A DNA stretch of 64,000 nt, taken from assembly GCF_001889605.1 (NCBI RefSeq), contig NZ_CP018171.1, positions 1,240,001 through 1,304,000 of the forward strand, read 5' to 3'. The position numbers and the translations under genes are program-made. Below, piece by piece: positions 10,349 to 18,813 of the stretch; position 1 is the first letter of the stretch, and each line of letters opens with the position of its first letter. The notes under the pieces were generated by a model that saw only the letters and a program-made list of their open reading frames with translations, was not told where the DNA came from and did not search any database. The DNA comes from Aquibium oceanicum. GTDB taxonomy: Bacteria; Pseudomonadota; Alphaproteobacteria; Rhizobiales; Rhizobiaceae.

Positions 10349-11338
10349 TCATCCGCCGATGCAGCTGTCGGCGTTGTCCTGCATGCATTCGTCGAGGCCG
10401 GTGTAGATGATCGGCTCGACCGGCTTGCCCTCGATCATGTCGATCATGACGCTCGGCGCCCGATAGCCCATTTCGAAAGGACGCTGTCCGACCTGGACGT
10501 GGCTGCGTCCCGCTTTCAGCGCTTCCATCTGCGGGGGAAGCGTGTCACCCGCCACGATGACCATCTCCTTGGACTTCAGCTTGTCCATCACCTGGTCGGT
10601 GACCTGGGCATAGGCCTGCGGCGCGAACTGCGCCCAGCCGCCGATCAGCATGAAGGCGGTCAGGTCGGGGTTGGCCGTGAAGGTGTCGGCCATCTGCTGG
10701 TTGGCGAGGTCGGCCTGGTCGTTGGTGAAGACCGGGCAGCCGGCGATCTCGGTCCAGCCGCCTTGTCCTTCCAGCCGTTCGATGCCCTTCTCGCCGGACA
10801 GCGTGTCTCGGGTGCCGGCGGCGCGCTGATTGATGTTGTCAGCCGCCACATTGCCGAGCTGCAGGCACACGGTGCCACCTTCCGGCTTCAGCTTCTTCAG
10901 GTGCTCGGCGAACTTGACGCCCATCTGGTAGTTGTCGGTGCCCAGATAGGTCTTGCGCAGGTCCGCGTCGTCCGCGCCGAGGTCGGCGTCGATGGTCATG
11001 ACCGGGATGGACGGCGCCTTCTCGCGGAGCAGCCTTGCCATCAGCGGCGCGTTCGACGGGGAGATCGCGATCGCCTTCACGTCGGGCCGGTTGAGCAGGT
11101 CCTCCACGATCTGAACCTCGCCCACCTCGTCCGCGCTCGACGCGGGACCGGTGTAGAGGCACTTGTACTCGCCGCCCGAATTCTCGTTGTTCCATTTCTG
11201 GCAGCCGAGGTTGATCTGCTCGAAGAAGGGGTTGTCGAGGCCCTTCACGACGATGGCGAGCGTCTTGTCCTGGGCGAATGCCGATGCGGCGAACGCCAGG
11301 ACGGCCGCACCCGCAAGCATTATTCCGTTCAGTTTCAT
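10349..11338 (-). CDS. Second sugar ABC transporter substrate-binding protein
   Basis: A 329-residue type I periplasmic binding protein with signal peptide MKLNGIMLAGAAVLAFAASAFA. GGGAGG lies just ahead of the ATG. DKTLAIVVKGLDNPFFEQINLG opens the N lobe, and GGWAQFAPQAYAQV and GDTLPPQMEALKAGRSHVQVGQ are C-lobe ligand-loop segments. It carries six cysteines, unusual for this family, including a pair near the C-terminus (DECMQDNADSCIGG), so one or more disulfides are likely. It is distinct from the binding protein 107 bp downstream on the same strand. It may serve the divergent ATPase and permease at 12515-14270, which lack a binding protein of their own. Confidence 0.9.
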   Translation of the reverse strand: MKLNGIMLAGAAVLAFAASAFAQDKTLAIVVKGLDNPFFEQINLGCQKWNNENSGGEYKCLYTGPASSADEVGEVQIVEDLLNRPDVKAIAISPSNAPLMARLLREKAPSIPVMTIDADLGADDADLRKTYLGTDNYQMGVKFAEHLKKLKPEGGTVCLQLGNVAADNINQRAAGTRDTLSGEKGIERLEGQGGWTEIAGCPVFTNDQADLANQQMADTFTANPDLTAFMLIGGWAQFAPQAYAQVTDQVMDKLKSKEMVIVAGDTLPPQMEALKAGRSHVQVGQRPFEMGYRAPSVMIDMIEGKPVEPIIYTGLDECMQDNADSCIGG

Positions 11339-11401
11339 ATCAGTCCTCCCTGTGAGTGGCTTGGGATGTCGCTGATCGCACCGGCCACGGCGGCGCGATC
11401 C

Positions 11402-12376
11402 TCAGCCCGGGTACCAGACCTGCCGGGGTTCATCCGGAGGCCGCACGTAATCCCAGGCGGAATCGATGAGCTTCGAAAGGTCGTAGGAGGGCCGCCAGCC
11501 GAGATCGGCCTTGGCCCGGCTGTTGTCCATCCAGTTGCTGACGTAGGGTCCGCGCACCGGCGTCGAGGGCAGGCCGCGCGTGCGCGCCAGGTGCTCGACC
11601 ACCGCGGCGTAGTCGACCGGCTCGTCCATGCACACGTTGAAGAGGCGCTGGCGGGCGGCGGGCGCGGTCAGCGCGATCAGGATCGCCGAGACGAGATCGT
11701 CGACATGGACGAAGTTGCGCCGCACCGGCGTGCCGTCCTCCTCCTGGAGCAGCGGCACCGCCCCGGTCTCGCGGCTGCGCCGCGCGACCTCGGGCTCGAC
11801 CATCGTCTTCCAGTCGGGTCCGCCGAACAGGTCGTCGCCGAAGGAAAGGCTGTGGCGGAAGTCGTCCTTCTCCATGATCCAGGGTGCGCGCAGGCAGCAC
11901 CAGTCCATACCGTACTGGATACCGAACTGCTCCAGCATCACCTCCTCGAGTACCTTGGAGAGCGCGTAGCAACCCGGATATGCCATGTGCGGGGCGTCCT
12001 CGGTTATCGGCGCGGGATGGCGGTGGAAGAAATGGCCGATCGCGGCGTCGCCGCCGATCAGCAGGAAGCGCTGTGCGGACGGGCTGGCGCGGAATTCCTC
12101 AAGCAGCCAGAACAGACCCTTCACCGTCACGTCCATGACGTCGTCCGGCGTCTCCTTGCAGGTGGCGAGGTGCACGACGTGGGTGACGTCGCGCAGCGCC
12201 TCCCGGCAGGTTTCGCGATCGGCGATGGAGCCCCTGACCACCGAAAGCGTATCCGTCTCCGGCAATGTGCGGTTGTGGCAGAGCGCGCGGATGCCGACGT
12301 CGGGCCGCTCGGCCTGGAGACGCTCGATGAGCGTCCGACCCACTTTCCCCGTCGCTCCGGTGACCAGGACAAGCAT
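11402..12376 (-). CDS. NAD-dependent epimerase/dehydratase (extended SDR)
   Basis: A 324-residue short-chain dehydrogenase of the extended class. It has the nucleotide-binding motif VTGATGKVGRTL at the N-terminus, DVTHVVHLAT, and the catalytic YALSK in GCYALSKVLEEVM near residue 150. The ATG at 12376 follows GGGAGGGAAACGG; the longer frame to 12424 lacks a better start. It lies just upstream, in transcription order, of the sugar-binding protein gene and opposite the second ABC system, so it probably acts on the imported sugar or its lactone. The exact reaction cannot be told from the sequence. Confidence 0.88.
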   Translation of the reverse strand: MLVLVTGATGKVGRTLIERLQAERPDVGIRALCHNRTLPETDTLSVVRGSIADRETCREALRDVTHVVHLATCKETPDDVMDVTVKGLFWLLEEFRASPSAQRFLLIGGDAAIGHFFHRHPAPITEDAPHMAYPGCYALSKVLEEVMLEQFGIQYGMDWCCLRAPWIMEKDDFRHSLSFGDDLFGGPDWKTMVEPEVARRSRETGAVPLLQEEDGTPVRRNFVHVDDLVSAILIALTAPAARQRLFNVCMDEPVDYAAVVEHLARTRGLPSTPVRGPYVSNWMDNSRAKADLGWRPSYDLSKLIDSAWDYVRPPDEPRQVWYPG

Positions 12377-12514
12377 CCGTTTCCCTCCCGCATACAGTGA
12401 AGAACAGGACGGCGAGCCTGTCAATCATTTGTATGATAAATAGGATTATACGGATTTGTATGTTGACGGCTCCGTCCGCTTTCCGGTACGTCCTCGAAGG
12501 GGAGGAGCGGGCGC
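12377..12514. promoter_or_regulatory. Divergent promoter/operator region of the sugar locus
   Basis: The 138 bp between the divergent epimerase and ABC ATPase genes contain an AT-rich patch at 12420-12465, in sharp contrast to its GC-rich surroundings. A 9-bp direct repeat, ATTTGTATG, occurs at 12427-12435 and 12454-12462, start to start 27 bp. Such spacing suits binding of a dimeric regulator on one helix face. The GntR/FCD regulator at the end of the plus-strand operon is the obvious candidate ligand-responsive repressor; this is inference. Confidence 0.5.
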
Positions 12515-13255
12515 ATGAGCGTGTTGCGGCTGGAGGGAGTTTCGAAGCATTTCGGCGCGATTCACGCGCTGGGCGGCGTGTCGCTGTCGCTTGAGCCGGG
12601 CGAGGTCCTAGGCCTGATGGGGGACAACGGCGCGGGCAAGTCGACGCTGGTGAAGATCATCGCGGGCAATTTCCGCCCGAGCCACGGCAAGATCTTCATC
12701 AGGGAGAAGGAGACCGTCTTCCACGGTCCGCTGGAGGCGCGGCGCAACGGCGTCGAGATCGTCTACCAGGACCTCGCGCTCTGCGACAATCTCACCGCCG
12801 CGGTCAACGTCTTCCTCGGACGCGAGCTCACGCGCTCCATCGGTCCCTTCCGCATCCTCGACTATGCCGCCATGAACCGCCGCGCCGGCGAACTTTTCGC
12901 GGAGCTGAAGTCGGAGACGCGGCCGCGCGACACCGTCAAATCCATGTCCGGCGGCCAGCGGCAGGCGGTCGCAATCGCCCGCACGCGGCTGAGCGATGCC
13001 GACATCGTGCTCATGGACGAGCCCACGGCCGCCATCTCCGTGCGCCAGGTCGCCGAGGTGCTGAACCTGATCCAGGAACTGAAGCGGCAGGGCATTGCCG
13101 TCATCCTGATCAGCCACCGCATGCCGGACGTGTTCGCGGTGACCGACCGCATCATCGTCCTGCGGCGCGGCAGCAAGGTCGCCGACAAGCCGACCGCCAC
13201 CACCTCGCCCGAGGAGATTACCGGCCTCATCACCGGAGCCATCGAACATGCTTGA
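12515..13255 (+). CDS. Sugar ABC transporter ATP-binding protein (single NBD, FrcA-like)
   Basis: A 246-residue ATPase with one nucleotide-binding domain: Walker A GDNGAGKST near residue 40, Q-loop VYQDLALC, signature SMSGGQRQAVAIARTRL and Walker B IVLMDEPTAAIS. Single-domain ATPases of this size in CUT2 importers are typical of the fructose-type FrcA branch in rhizobia, in contrast to the double-domain ATPase at 7676-9211. GGGGAGGAG lies just before the ATG. It overlaps the following permease gene by eight bases. It probably uses the binding protein encoded at 10349-11338. Confidence 0.9.
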   Translation: MSVLRLEGVSKHFGAIHALGGVSLSLEPGEVLGLMGDNGAGKSTLVKIIAGNFRPSHGKIFIREKETVFHGPLEARRNGVEIVYQDLALCDNLTAAVNVFLGRELTRSIGPFRILDYAAMNRRAGELFAELKSETRPRDTVKSMSGGQRQAVAIARTRLSDADIVLMDEPTAAISVRQVAEVLNLIQELKRQGIAVILISHRMPDVFAVTDRIIVLRRGSKVADKPTATTSPEEITGLITGAIEHA

Positions 13256-14270
13256 CACGGGCAGGGCCGATCCATCCGCCGGCATAGCCACGGCAATCGC
13301 GGGCCAGACCCACTCGCGCCTGTCGGGCATCCTGTCTCAGCAGGCGTTCTGGGTGTTCCTGGCGGCCGTCATCGCCTGCGTGTCGCTGTCGCTCGCTACC
13401 GAAACCTTCGCCACCTCGCAGAACCTCTTCAACGTCACCCGCAACTTCGCCTTCGTGGCGATCGTCGCGCTCGGCATGACGGTGGTCATCATCTCGGGCG
13501 GCATCGACCTGTCCGTCGGATCGGTGCTCTGCCTGTCGGCGATGGTGCTCGCGATCACCATGAACGCCGGCTATTCGCTGGCCTTCTCCGCTACGCTGGC
13601 GATCGCGGCGGCACTGCTCGTCGGGTTCATCAACGGCGCGCTGATCGCCTATCTGCGTATTCCGCCCTTCGTGGTGACGCTCGGAATGCTGTCGATTGCG
13701 CGCAGCGCCGCCATGGTGCTGTCGAGCAACCGCATGGTCTTCCAGTTCGGCCCCGACGAGAAGCTCCTGTTCTTTCTCGGCGGCGGCTCCGTCTACGGCA
13801 TCCCGAACCCCGTCATCGCGCTCGTGATCCTGGCGCTGGCCACCGGCTTCATCCTCAAATGGACGCGCTGGGGCACGCACGTCTTCGCGATCGGCGCGAA
13901 CGAGAAGGCGGCGACGCTGACCGGAATCGCGGTCGTGCGGCTGAAGATCAGCGTCTACATGTTCTCCGCCATGATGGCCGGCATCGCCGGTGTCCTGGAA
14001 GCCGGCTGGCTCGGCGGCGTCACCACCAACCTCGGCCAGTCCATGGAACTCAGCGTGATCGCCGCCACCGTCATCGGCGGCGCCAACCTTCTCGGCGGAG
14101 CCGGCACCGTCTTTGGATCGGTCGTCGGCGCGGCGCTCATCGAGGTGATCCGAAACAGCCTGATCCTGCTGGGAATCAGCACCTTCTGGCAGGGCGCCTT
14201 CGTCGGCAGTTTCATCGTGCTCGCCGTTGCCTTCGACCGCATACGGGCCTATCGCGAAAGCGATGGCTGA
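13248..14270 (+). CDS. Sugar ABC transporter permease (FrcC/RbsC family)
   Basis: A 340-residue inner-membrane permease. The hydrophilic N-terminus (about 25 residues) precedes roughly ten hydrophobic helices. Family motifs are VVIISGGIDLSVGSVLCLSA, PPFVVTLGMLSIARS and SVIAATVIGGANLLGGAGT, the last being the ATPase-contacting loop. The start overlaps the ATPase gene by eight bases, indicating coupling. Together with the ATPase it forms a second CUT2 importer, transcribed away from the first one. Confidence 0.92.
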   Translation: MLDTGRADPSAGIATAIAGQTHSRLSGILSQQAFWVFLAAVIACVSLSLATETFATSQNLFNVTRNFAFVAIVALGMTVVIISGGIDLSVGSVLCLSAMVLAITMNAGYSLAFSATLAIAAALLVGFINGALIAYLRIPPFVVTLGMLSIARSAAMVLSSNRMVFQFGPDEKLLFFLGGGSVYGIPNPVIALVILALATGFILKWTRWGTHVFAIGANEKAATLTGIAVVRLKISVYMFSAMMAGIAGVLEAGWLGGVTTNLGQSMELSVIAATVIGGANLLGGAGTVFGSVVGAALIEVIRNSLILLGISTFWQGAFVGSFIVLAVAFDRIRAYRESDG

Positions 14271-14282
14271 GGGCGAGAATTC

Positions 14283-15089
14283 GTGCGCAAGAACGACATA
14301 GGCAAAGGAACGCGAGCGGCTTCCAGCAAGGACGAGCCTCCCGGGCCGCGCGAGCCTAGGCCCCGCAAGGCGCCCGAGGCGCAGGCGATGTCGCGCTATT
14401 CCGGCACCTTCGCGCACACCATCGTGTCCAACGAGATCGGCTCGCGCATCGTGCGCGGAGACTATCCGCCCGGCTCCTTCCTGCCCAATGAGGCGGAGTG
14501 GTCGGCGATGTTCGGCGTCGGCCGCTCGGCCGTGCGCGAGGCCGTCAAGATGCTGATGGCCAAGAATCTCCTGGCCTCGCGGCCCAAGATCGGCAGCTGG
14601 GTGATGCCGCGCGAGCGGTGGAACCTGCTCGACCGCGACGTGCTCGCCTGGTACGCCGCCTCGCCGAACCGCTACGAGTTCCTGAAGACGGTGCAGGAGT
14701 TCCGATACATCATCGAGCCGGAGGCGGCGGCGATGGCCGCGCTGCGCCACGGACCCGAGCAGATGGCCGAGATAACCGCCGCCTGCCGCGAGATGGGCAC
14801 GGCTCCGACGCTCGGCGAGCGCACTGCCGCCGACACGCGCTTCCACCTCGCGGTGCTGCGTGCGGCGGGCAACGACCTCTTGCTTCCGCTCGGCGTTCTG
14901 ATCGACTCGGCGCTTGAACAGCTCTTCGCCTTCGTGACGCGCGAGGTGAACAACCTGCGCCACGCGCAGGACCTCCACGAGGAGATCGAGAGGAACATCC
15001 GCCTGCGCCGCCCCGACGCGGCCCGCAAGGCCGTGCGCAGGCTGCTCGAGAACACCGACAGCATCATCGAGGGACAGGACGCGGCCTGA
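14283..15089 (+). CDS. GntR-family transcriptional regulator with FCD domain
   Basis: A 268-residue regulator. The winged helix at about residues 40-110 contains RIVRGDYPPGSFLPNEAEW and the recognition helix VGRSAVREAVKMLMAKNLL. The C-terminal FCD domain shows FRYIIEPEAAAMAA, a metal-site-like DTRFHLAVLRAAGND, and a late LHEEIERNIRLRRPDAA. FCD regulators sense small carboxylic acids or sugar derivatives. The GTG at 14283 gives a Lys/Pro-rich leader of 35 residues; an ATG at 14388 (MSRYSG) is an alternative start. It is the last gene of the plus-strand sugar operon and a likely autoregulator of the divergent promoter at 12377-12514. Confidence 0.88.
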   Translation: MRKNDIGKGTRAASSKDEPPGPREPRPRKAPEAQAMSRYSGTFAHTIVSNEIGSRIVRGDYPPGSFLPNEAEWSAMFGVGRSAVREAVKMLMAKNLLASRPKIGSWVMPRERWNLLDRDVLAWYAASPNRYEFLKTVQEFRYIIEPEAAAMAALRHGPEQMAEITAACREMGTAPTLGERTAADTRFHLAVLRAAGNDLLLPLGVLIDSALEQLFAFVTREVNNLRHAQDLHEEIERNIRLRRPDAARKAVRRLLENTDSIIEGQDAA

Positions 15090-15411
15090 GACGGCGGAGA
15101 CTGTCCGCCGATCGTGCCGGGACGCCCGATTGTGCGCTCGATCTCGATCATCGCCTTGACCACCGCACCGTCCTGCGAGGGACGCGACTTGTCCCGTCGC
15201 ACGGGCAAGCTGGTCGCCGCGGCGAACATCCGACGACGGGAAAACGCGGAAGGAATGTTCCCGCTGCTTGCGGATGCGTATGTTTTCATGCTTTGCGTAG
15301 CAGCTGGCGGTGCCGGCGTCCTAGAGAGCCGCTACGGTTCGGCCAGGGTGGGCGGAGTGGCAAGCCATGAAACTTCGATATCGGTCCAGTTTACCAGATT
15401 GACGAAAGCAA
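15090..15411. other. Intergenic region, no gene seen
   Basis: The 322 bases between the GntR regulator and the methyltransferase hold no reading frame with convincing composition. One open frame beginning at 15114 has no ribosome binding site and no recognisable domain. No strong hairpin or repeat stands out. Confidence 0.5.
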
Positions 15412-16160
15412 ATGGCTGAGAAGTCCGAACTGGAAAGAAAAATCGAAGAACCGAAGCAATTGCGCCCCGGTTCCAAAACTATCGCGCCTATGTAGGTCCC
15501 GCGGCGCAGTACGACTTCATGGGTGCGACGCAATTTGCTCTCCTGTTCCTGCTGGGAATGCGGGAGGAGCATTCGATCCTCGATGTCGGATGCGGTTCGC
15601 TGAGGGCCGGACGCCTGATATTCCAGTTTCTGCTGCCGGGCCGCTACGTCGGAGTTGAGCCGAACAGTTGGCTCTGGCGTGATGCTCTTGCGTCGGAAAT
15701 CGGTGAGGATATCGTGCGGTTGAAATCCCCGCGCTTCGTCGAAGACGATGGATTCTCGCTGACTGCTCTCGACAGGCGATTTGACTTCGTGGTGTTCCAG
15801 TCGATCTTGTCACACACGGGTGGAGACGTCGTCGATCGCCCGCTTGAGCAGGCCGGCAAGGTGCTGACTTCCCGCGGGCAGGTTCTCTTCACCGTTCTCG
15901 ATGAAGCGGCCCCCACTTTTTCGAAGCTCCCACTGGGCTCCACATTTGCCGGCTGGCGTTATCCGAACTGCGTCACCTATCCCCAGGATGACATCATCGC
16001 CCGCTGCGCGAAGGCTGGGCTTCATGCTCAGAGACTGCCCTGGTATCACCCCCGTCAAAGCTGGTATCGCGCGGTGGCAGACGAGACGAATCTGATGAGC
16101 CATGGCGACCTGGCGAGTATGGGATCCGGCCGTCCGCTGTTCGATGACCGGTTCGCCTGA
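15412..16160 (+). pseudogene. Class I SAM-dependent methyltransferase with an apparent 1-nt deletion near its start
   Basis: From an ATG at 15519 a 213-residue frame shows SAM-binding motif I (ILDVGCGSLRAGR) and YVGVEPN. The residues just upstream in the same frame, FQNYRAYVGPAAQYDFMGAT, look like the conserved lead-in of this methyltransferase group, yet no start codon precedes them in frame. A start at 15412 (MAEKSELERKIEEPKQLRP) is in the neighbouring frame and stops at 15493-15495. Adding one C to the four-C run at 15465-15468 joins the two into one protein of about 250 residues. So either a homopolymer sequencing error or a real frameshift is present; if translated from 15519 the product would lack its N-terminus. 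Confidence 0.7.
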
Positions 16161-16989
16161 TCATCCCGTTGTCGTGGTAGGAGCGTGCGGGGGCAGCGGC
16201 ACGCGCGTCGTTGCCGAGCTTCTGATCTCCAGCGGCTTCAGTCTCGGCTATGACCTGAACGATCCGCGAGACAATCTGCTGGCTGTGCTGCTGTTCAACC
16301 GTCGCTCGGTTCTAATCGACACAGACGACGAATTCCGTACCTTGGTGGACATCTTCTATCGGCGGATGGAGGGCGAAACCGCGTTCACACCGGAAGAGGA
16401 TCTGCTGCTGGAAGCCCTCGCGGAAAAAGAACGCCTGCAGCACGATGCCGATTTTCTGAGTGAGCGCCTGCTTCGGTTCAGGACGCCGGATGTGGAAGAC
16501 GTCCGGCCTAAGCGGTGGGGATGGAAGATGCCTCCTTCCCACGTCATGCTGCATCGGCTGCTCAAAGTGGATCCGTCGCTCAGATACGTGCATGTCGTGC
16601 GCCATGGCCTCGACATGGCCTTCAGCACGAACCAGAACCAGCTCCGGAAATGGGCCCCGGTTTTTCTGGACCGGGACGTCAAGATATCACCGCGGGACGC
16701 GCTGTCCTACTGGTGCGAAACCCAGTCCAGGGTCCGGCGCATCGCGGATTTGTTCCCTTCTTCCGTCCTTCAGGTCCGGTTCGAGGATATCTGCCAGGAC
16801 CCGACGGGCACCGGGCGCAGAATATTGGCGTTCGTCGACCATCGCGCAGCCGGCGCGATCCTGGAGCGATTTGCGGAGTATGTGACCACTCCCGCCACGA
16901 TGGGCCGTCACAAATCTCGTGACCTGAGTGTCTTTCGCCCCGAAGACCTAGCGAAAGTCGAAGCCGAGGGATACCAGATCGGTCCCTGA
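16144..16989 (+). CDS. Sulfotransferase-family protein
   Basis: A 281-residue protein with the two PAPS-contact regions of sulfotransferases: an N-terminal P-loop-like VVVVGACGGSGTRVVAELL (5'-phosphosulfate loop) and a central RYVHVVRHGLDMAFSTN (3'-phosphate loop). FPSSVLQVRFEDICQDP is the usual strand and helix after it. The ATG at 16144 overlaps the end of the methyltransferase frame by 17 bases; starting at 16102 would add 14 residues without family support. A methyltransferase-sulfotransferase pair suggests modification of a shared polysaccharide or lipid, but the acceptor is unknown. Confidence 0.82.
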   Translation: MTGSPDHPVVVVGACGGSGTRVVAELLISSGFSLGYDLNDPRDNLLAVLLFNRRSVLIDTDDEFRTLVDIFYRRMEGETAFTPEEDLLLEALAEKERLQHDADFLSERLLRFRTPDVEDVRPKRWGWKMPPSHVMLHRLLKVDPSLRYVHVVRHGLDMAFSTNQNQLRKWAPVFLDRDVKISPRDALSYWCETQSRVRRIADLFPSSVLQVRFEDICQDPTGTGRRILAFVDHRAAGAILERFAEYVTTPATMGRHKSRDLSVFRPEDLAKVEAEGYQIGP

Positions 16990-17079
16990 GGATCATCCAG
17001 GCGCTGTTCGCGGATGCCCGGCAGTAGTTTCGACTGGCTGTCGGCGGTTGTTTCGGCAACTGGCGGGGATCGGATGCAT

Positions 17080-18039
17080 CTAAAGCCTGTTGCATCTAAT
17101 CCCCTCATAGCCTGCTGCCTTGAAGAAGTTTCGGCATTGTTGTGGATCGAACAGGTCGCAGATGTCGCCGACCGCTGTCGAGATGCCGTCGAAGGTTCTG
17201 GCGGCCTTCTTGCGCAGGAGTGCCTTGAGCTTGGAGAACGCCATTTCGATCGGGTTGAGGTCGGGCGAGTAGGGTGGCAGGAACAGCAGCCATGCGCCGC
17301 GCTGGCGCACGGGGTCTGCGGCACGTTCGTTCTTATGGAAGCCGACATTGTCGAGGATGACCACGTCGCCTGGGTGAGTTCCGGCACCAGCTGGGTCTCG
17401 ACGTAGCGTTCGAATATCTCGCCGTTCATGGCGCCCTCGACGATCCATGGCGGCCACGAGGCCATGGCTGCGCAGGCCGGCGACGAAAGTCTGCGTGCGC
17501 CAGTGTCCGAAGGGCGCGTGTGTCAGGTAGCGCTCTCCCTTCAGCGACCAGCCTGTGCGCTTGGTCAGCCTGGTGTTGGTCGAGGTCTCGTCGATTAAGA
17601 CGAGGCGGGGCAAGGCTTTGGCGAAGAACGGTTTTCGGCCCGCCGTCCAGAGCCTGCGCGCAGCCCGGACCTCAGATCGCAGCTGCTCGCTGGCGCGTAG
17701 CGCTTTTTTTGTGGCTGAGCCCGAGGCGGTGCAGCAGGCGAGCCACGTTCGAGCGGTGGACGACCACGCCACGCACCTCCAGTTCCACGCACAGTTCGTC
17801 CAGCGTCAGATCCCCGGTCGCGGCCATCCGCTCGCGCACGAAGGCGGCGTGCTGCGAAAGCTTGCCGCGTGCCCCTGCCGGCGCGGCTCCAGCGAGCCGG
17901 TTTCCCGCCGCCGTTTCATGAAGTCGTTCACGAAGCGGGGTGAAACCAGGAAGTGCCGCGCCGCTTCACGGTGGCCATGACCTTCGTCGACAAACCCGGC
18001 AACACGCTCACGCAACGCCATCGGGTGCGGCTTGCCCAT
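17080..18039 (-). pseudogene. IS630-family transposase, multiply frameshifted
   Basis: Reading right to left, the N-terminal helix-turn-helix part (MGKPHPMALRERVAGFVDEG and EAARHFLVSPRFVNDFMK) is intact, then frame is lost at about 17880. The middle segment ([31 protein letters not shown]) continues in a second frame until a 7-A run near 17705. The DDE domain ([46 protein letters not shown]) then reads on, except for a stretch ([20 protein letters not shown] type) displaced by two compensating shifts near 17350-17460. At least four shifts make a functional product very unlikely. I could not define terminal repeats. Confidence 0.85.
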
Positions 18040-18198
18040 CGCGATTCTCCTTCGAACCGCAGTGAATCACCTCAGAACCGCGCTGGGAATCCTGAATCAG
18101 GTCAATGGCGACACGCTTAGGAAAGCCGGAGGGTGGTCCCCCGAACTCACCCCGCCGTCAAAGCTGTAGGAGAAGGATTTATTGACACCGAGGTCTGC

Positions 18199-18220
18199 TG
18201 GTGCCAGGAGAGGACTGGTA
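18199..18220. repeat. Candidate degenerate att copy of the tRNA-Leu 3' end
   Basis: TGGTGCC-AGGAGAGGACT at 18199-18216 matches 18 of 19 bases, with one missing C, of the 3' end of the tRNA-Leu gene at 31143-31161, in the same orientation. Similarity then becomes patchy. It is where the far end of an element integrated at that tRNA would leave its repeat. The match is short, so this remains a candidate. Confidence 0.35.
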
Positions 18221-18284
18221 CCCCGATCCAAGATGCGATTGAAACTATTAAGTTTTTTGACCCACTCACGAGTTGATGTGTACC

Positions 18285-18577
18285 ACTTCTGTGGACGCGA
18301 CCCTTCGCGCCGGCCGCTGCAAGGCTCCGGAAGCGGGGCGGCCTGGTGCATGATCCGGTGCACCCGCTTGCGGTCGGAGACCGGCAGACCCATGCGCGTC
18401 AATTCCCGGTTCACGAGCGCCGTGATTGGGCGCCACGCCATTGCGCCGCGCGACTGACGACACCATCTCGCCCGGCTCGAAACTCTCCTCGATGATCCGC
18501 AGCTTCGCATCCGTTGACCACTGCCGACGGCGCGCCACGCTCGTGATCACCGCGACACGCTGACAGTCCTCGGACAT
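18285..18577 (-). pseudogene. IS3-family (IS2-like) transposase remnant, internally deleted
   Basis: The frame beginning at 18577 encodes a typical transposase helix-turn-helix (RRRQWSTDAKLRIIEESFEP, then VSSVARRNGVAPN) and then breaks off. In the neighbouring frame the sequence jumps directly to a piece resembling the start of OrfB (RPITALVNRELTRMGLPVSD, RVHRIM). The rest of both ORFs is missing, so this is a deletion scar of an IS2-like element. A short hairpin (CTCAAGC/GCTTGAG, 18587-18604) lies at its outer edge. Confidence 0.7.
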
Positions 18578-18813
18578 AAGCCTATCCTCAAGCCTGTGCT
18601 TGAGCCTCTCTGCTTATGCCGTGTGTCCGGTCGAATTGGCGGTAGTTCACTCGGCGACCCTGACGGCTTGGCATCAGTTTTCTCGGTCAGGGCGACTTTG
18701 ACAATATCCACCACGCGCGAACAGGTGGTCGGCTGTGAATTACCCTCCAATAATCTGAAGACGAACCTGCGGTACTCTGCTGTACGAGGTCTTCCTCGAC
18801 ACCACCTATGTGG

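Noticed and set aside
15114-15419. 101-residue frame between the GntR regulator and the methyltransferase
   Set aside because: No ribosome binding site, no recognisable domain, and it overlaps the likely true start of the methyltransferase in another frame.
17080-18039. Functional IS630 transposase made by a single programmed frameshift
   Set aside because: The A7 run alone could be a programmed site, but at least three further shifts are needed to restore the protein.
18547-18750. 67-residue minus-strand frame upstream of the IS2-like remnant
   Set aside because: Sits in insertion-element debris, has no domain I recognise and no ribosome site. It may be part of the element's end rather than a gene.
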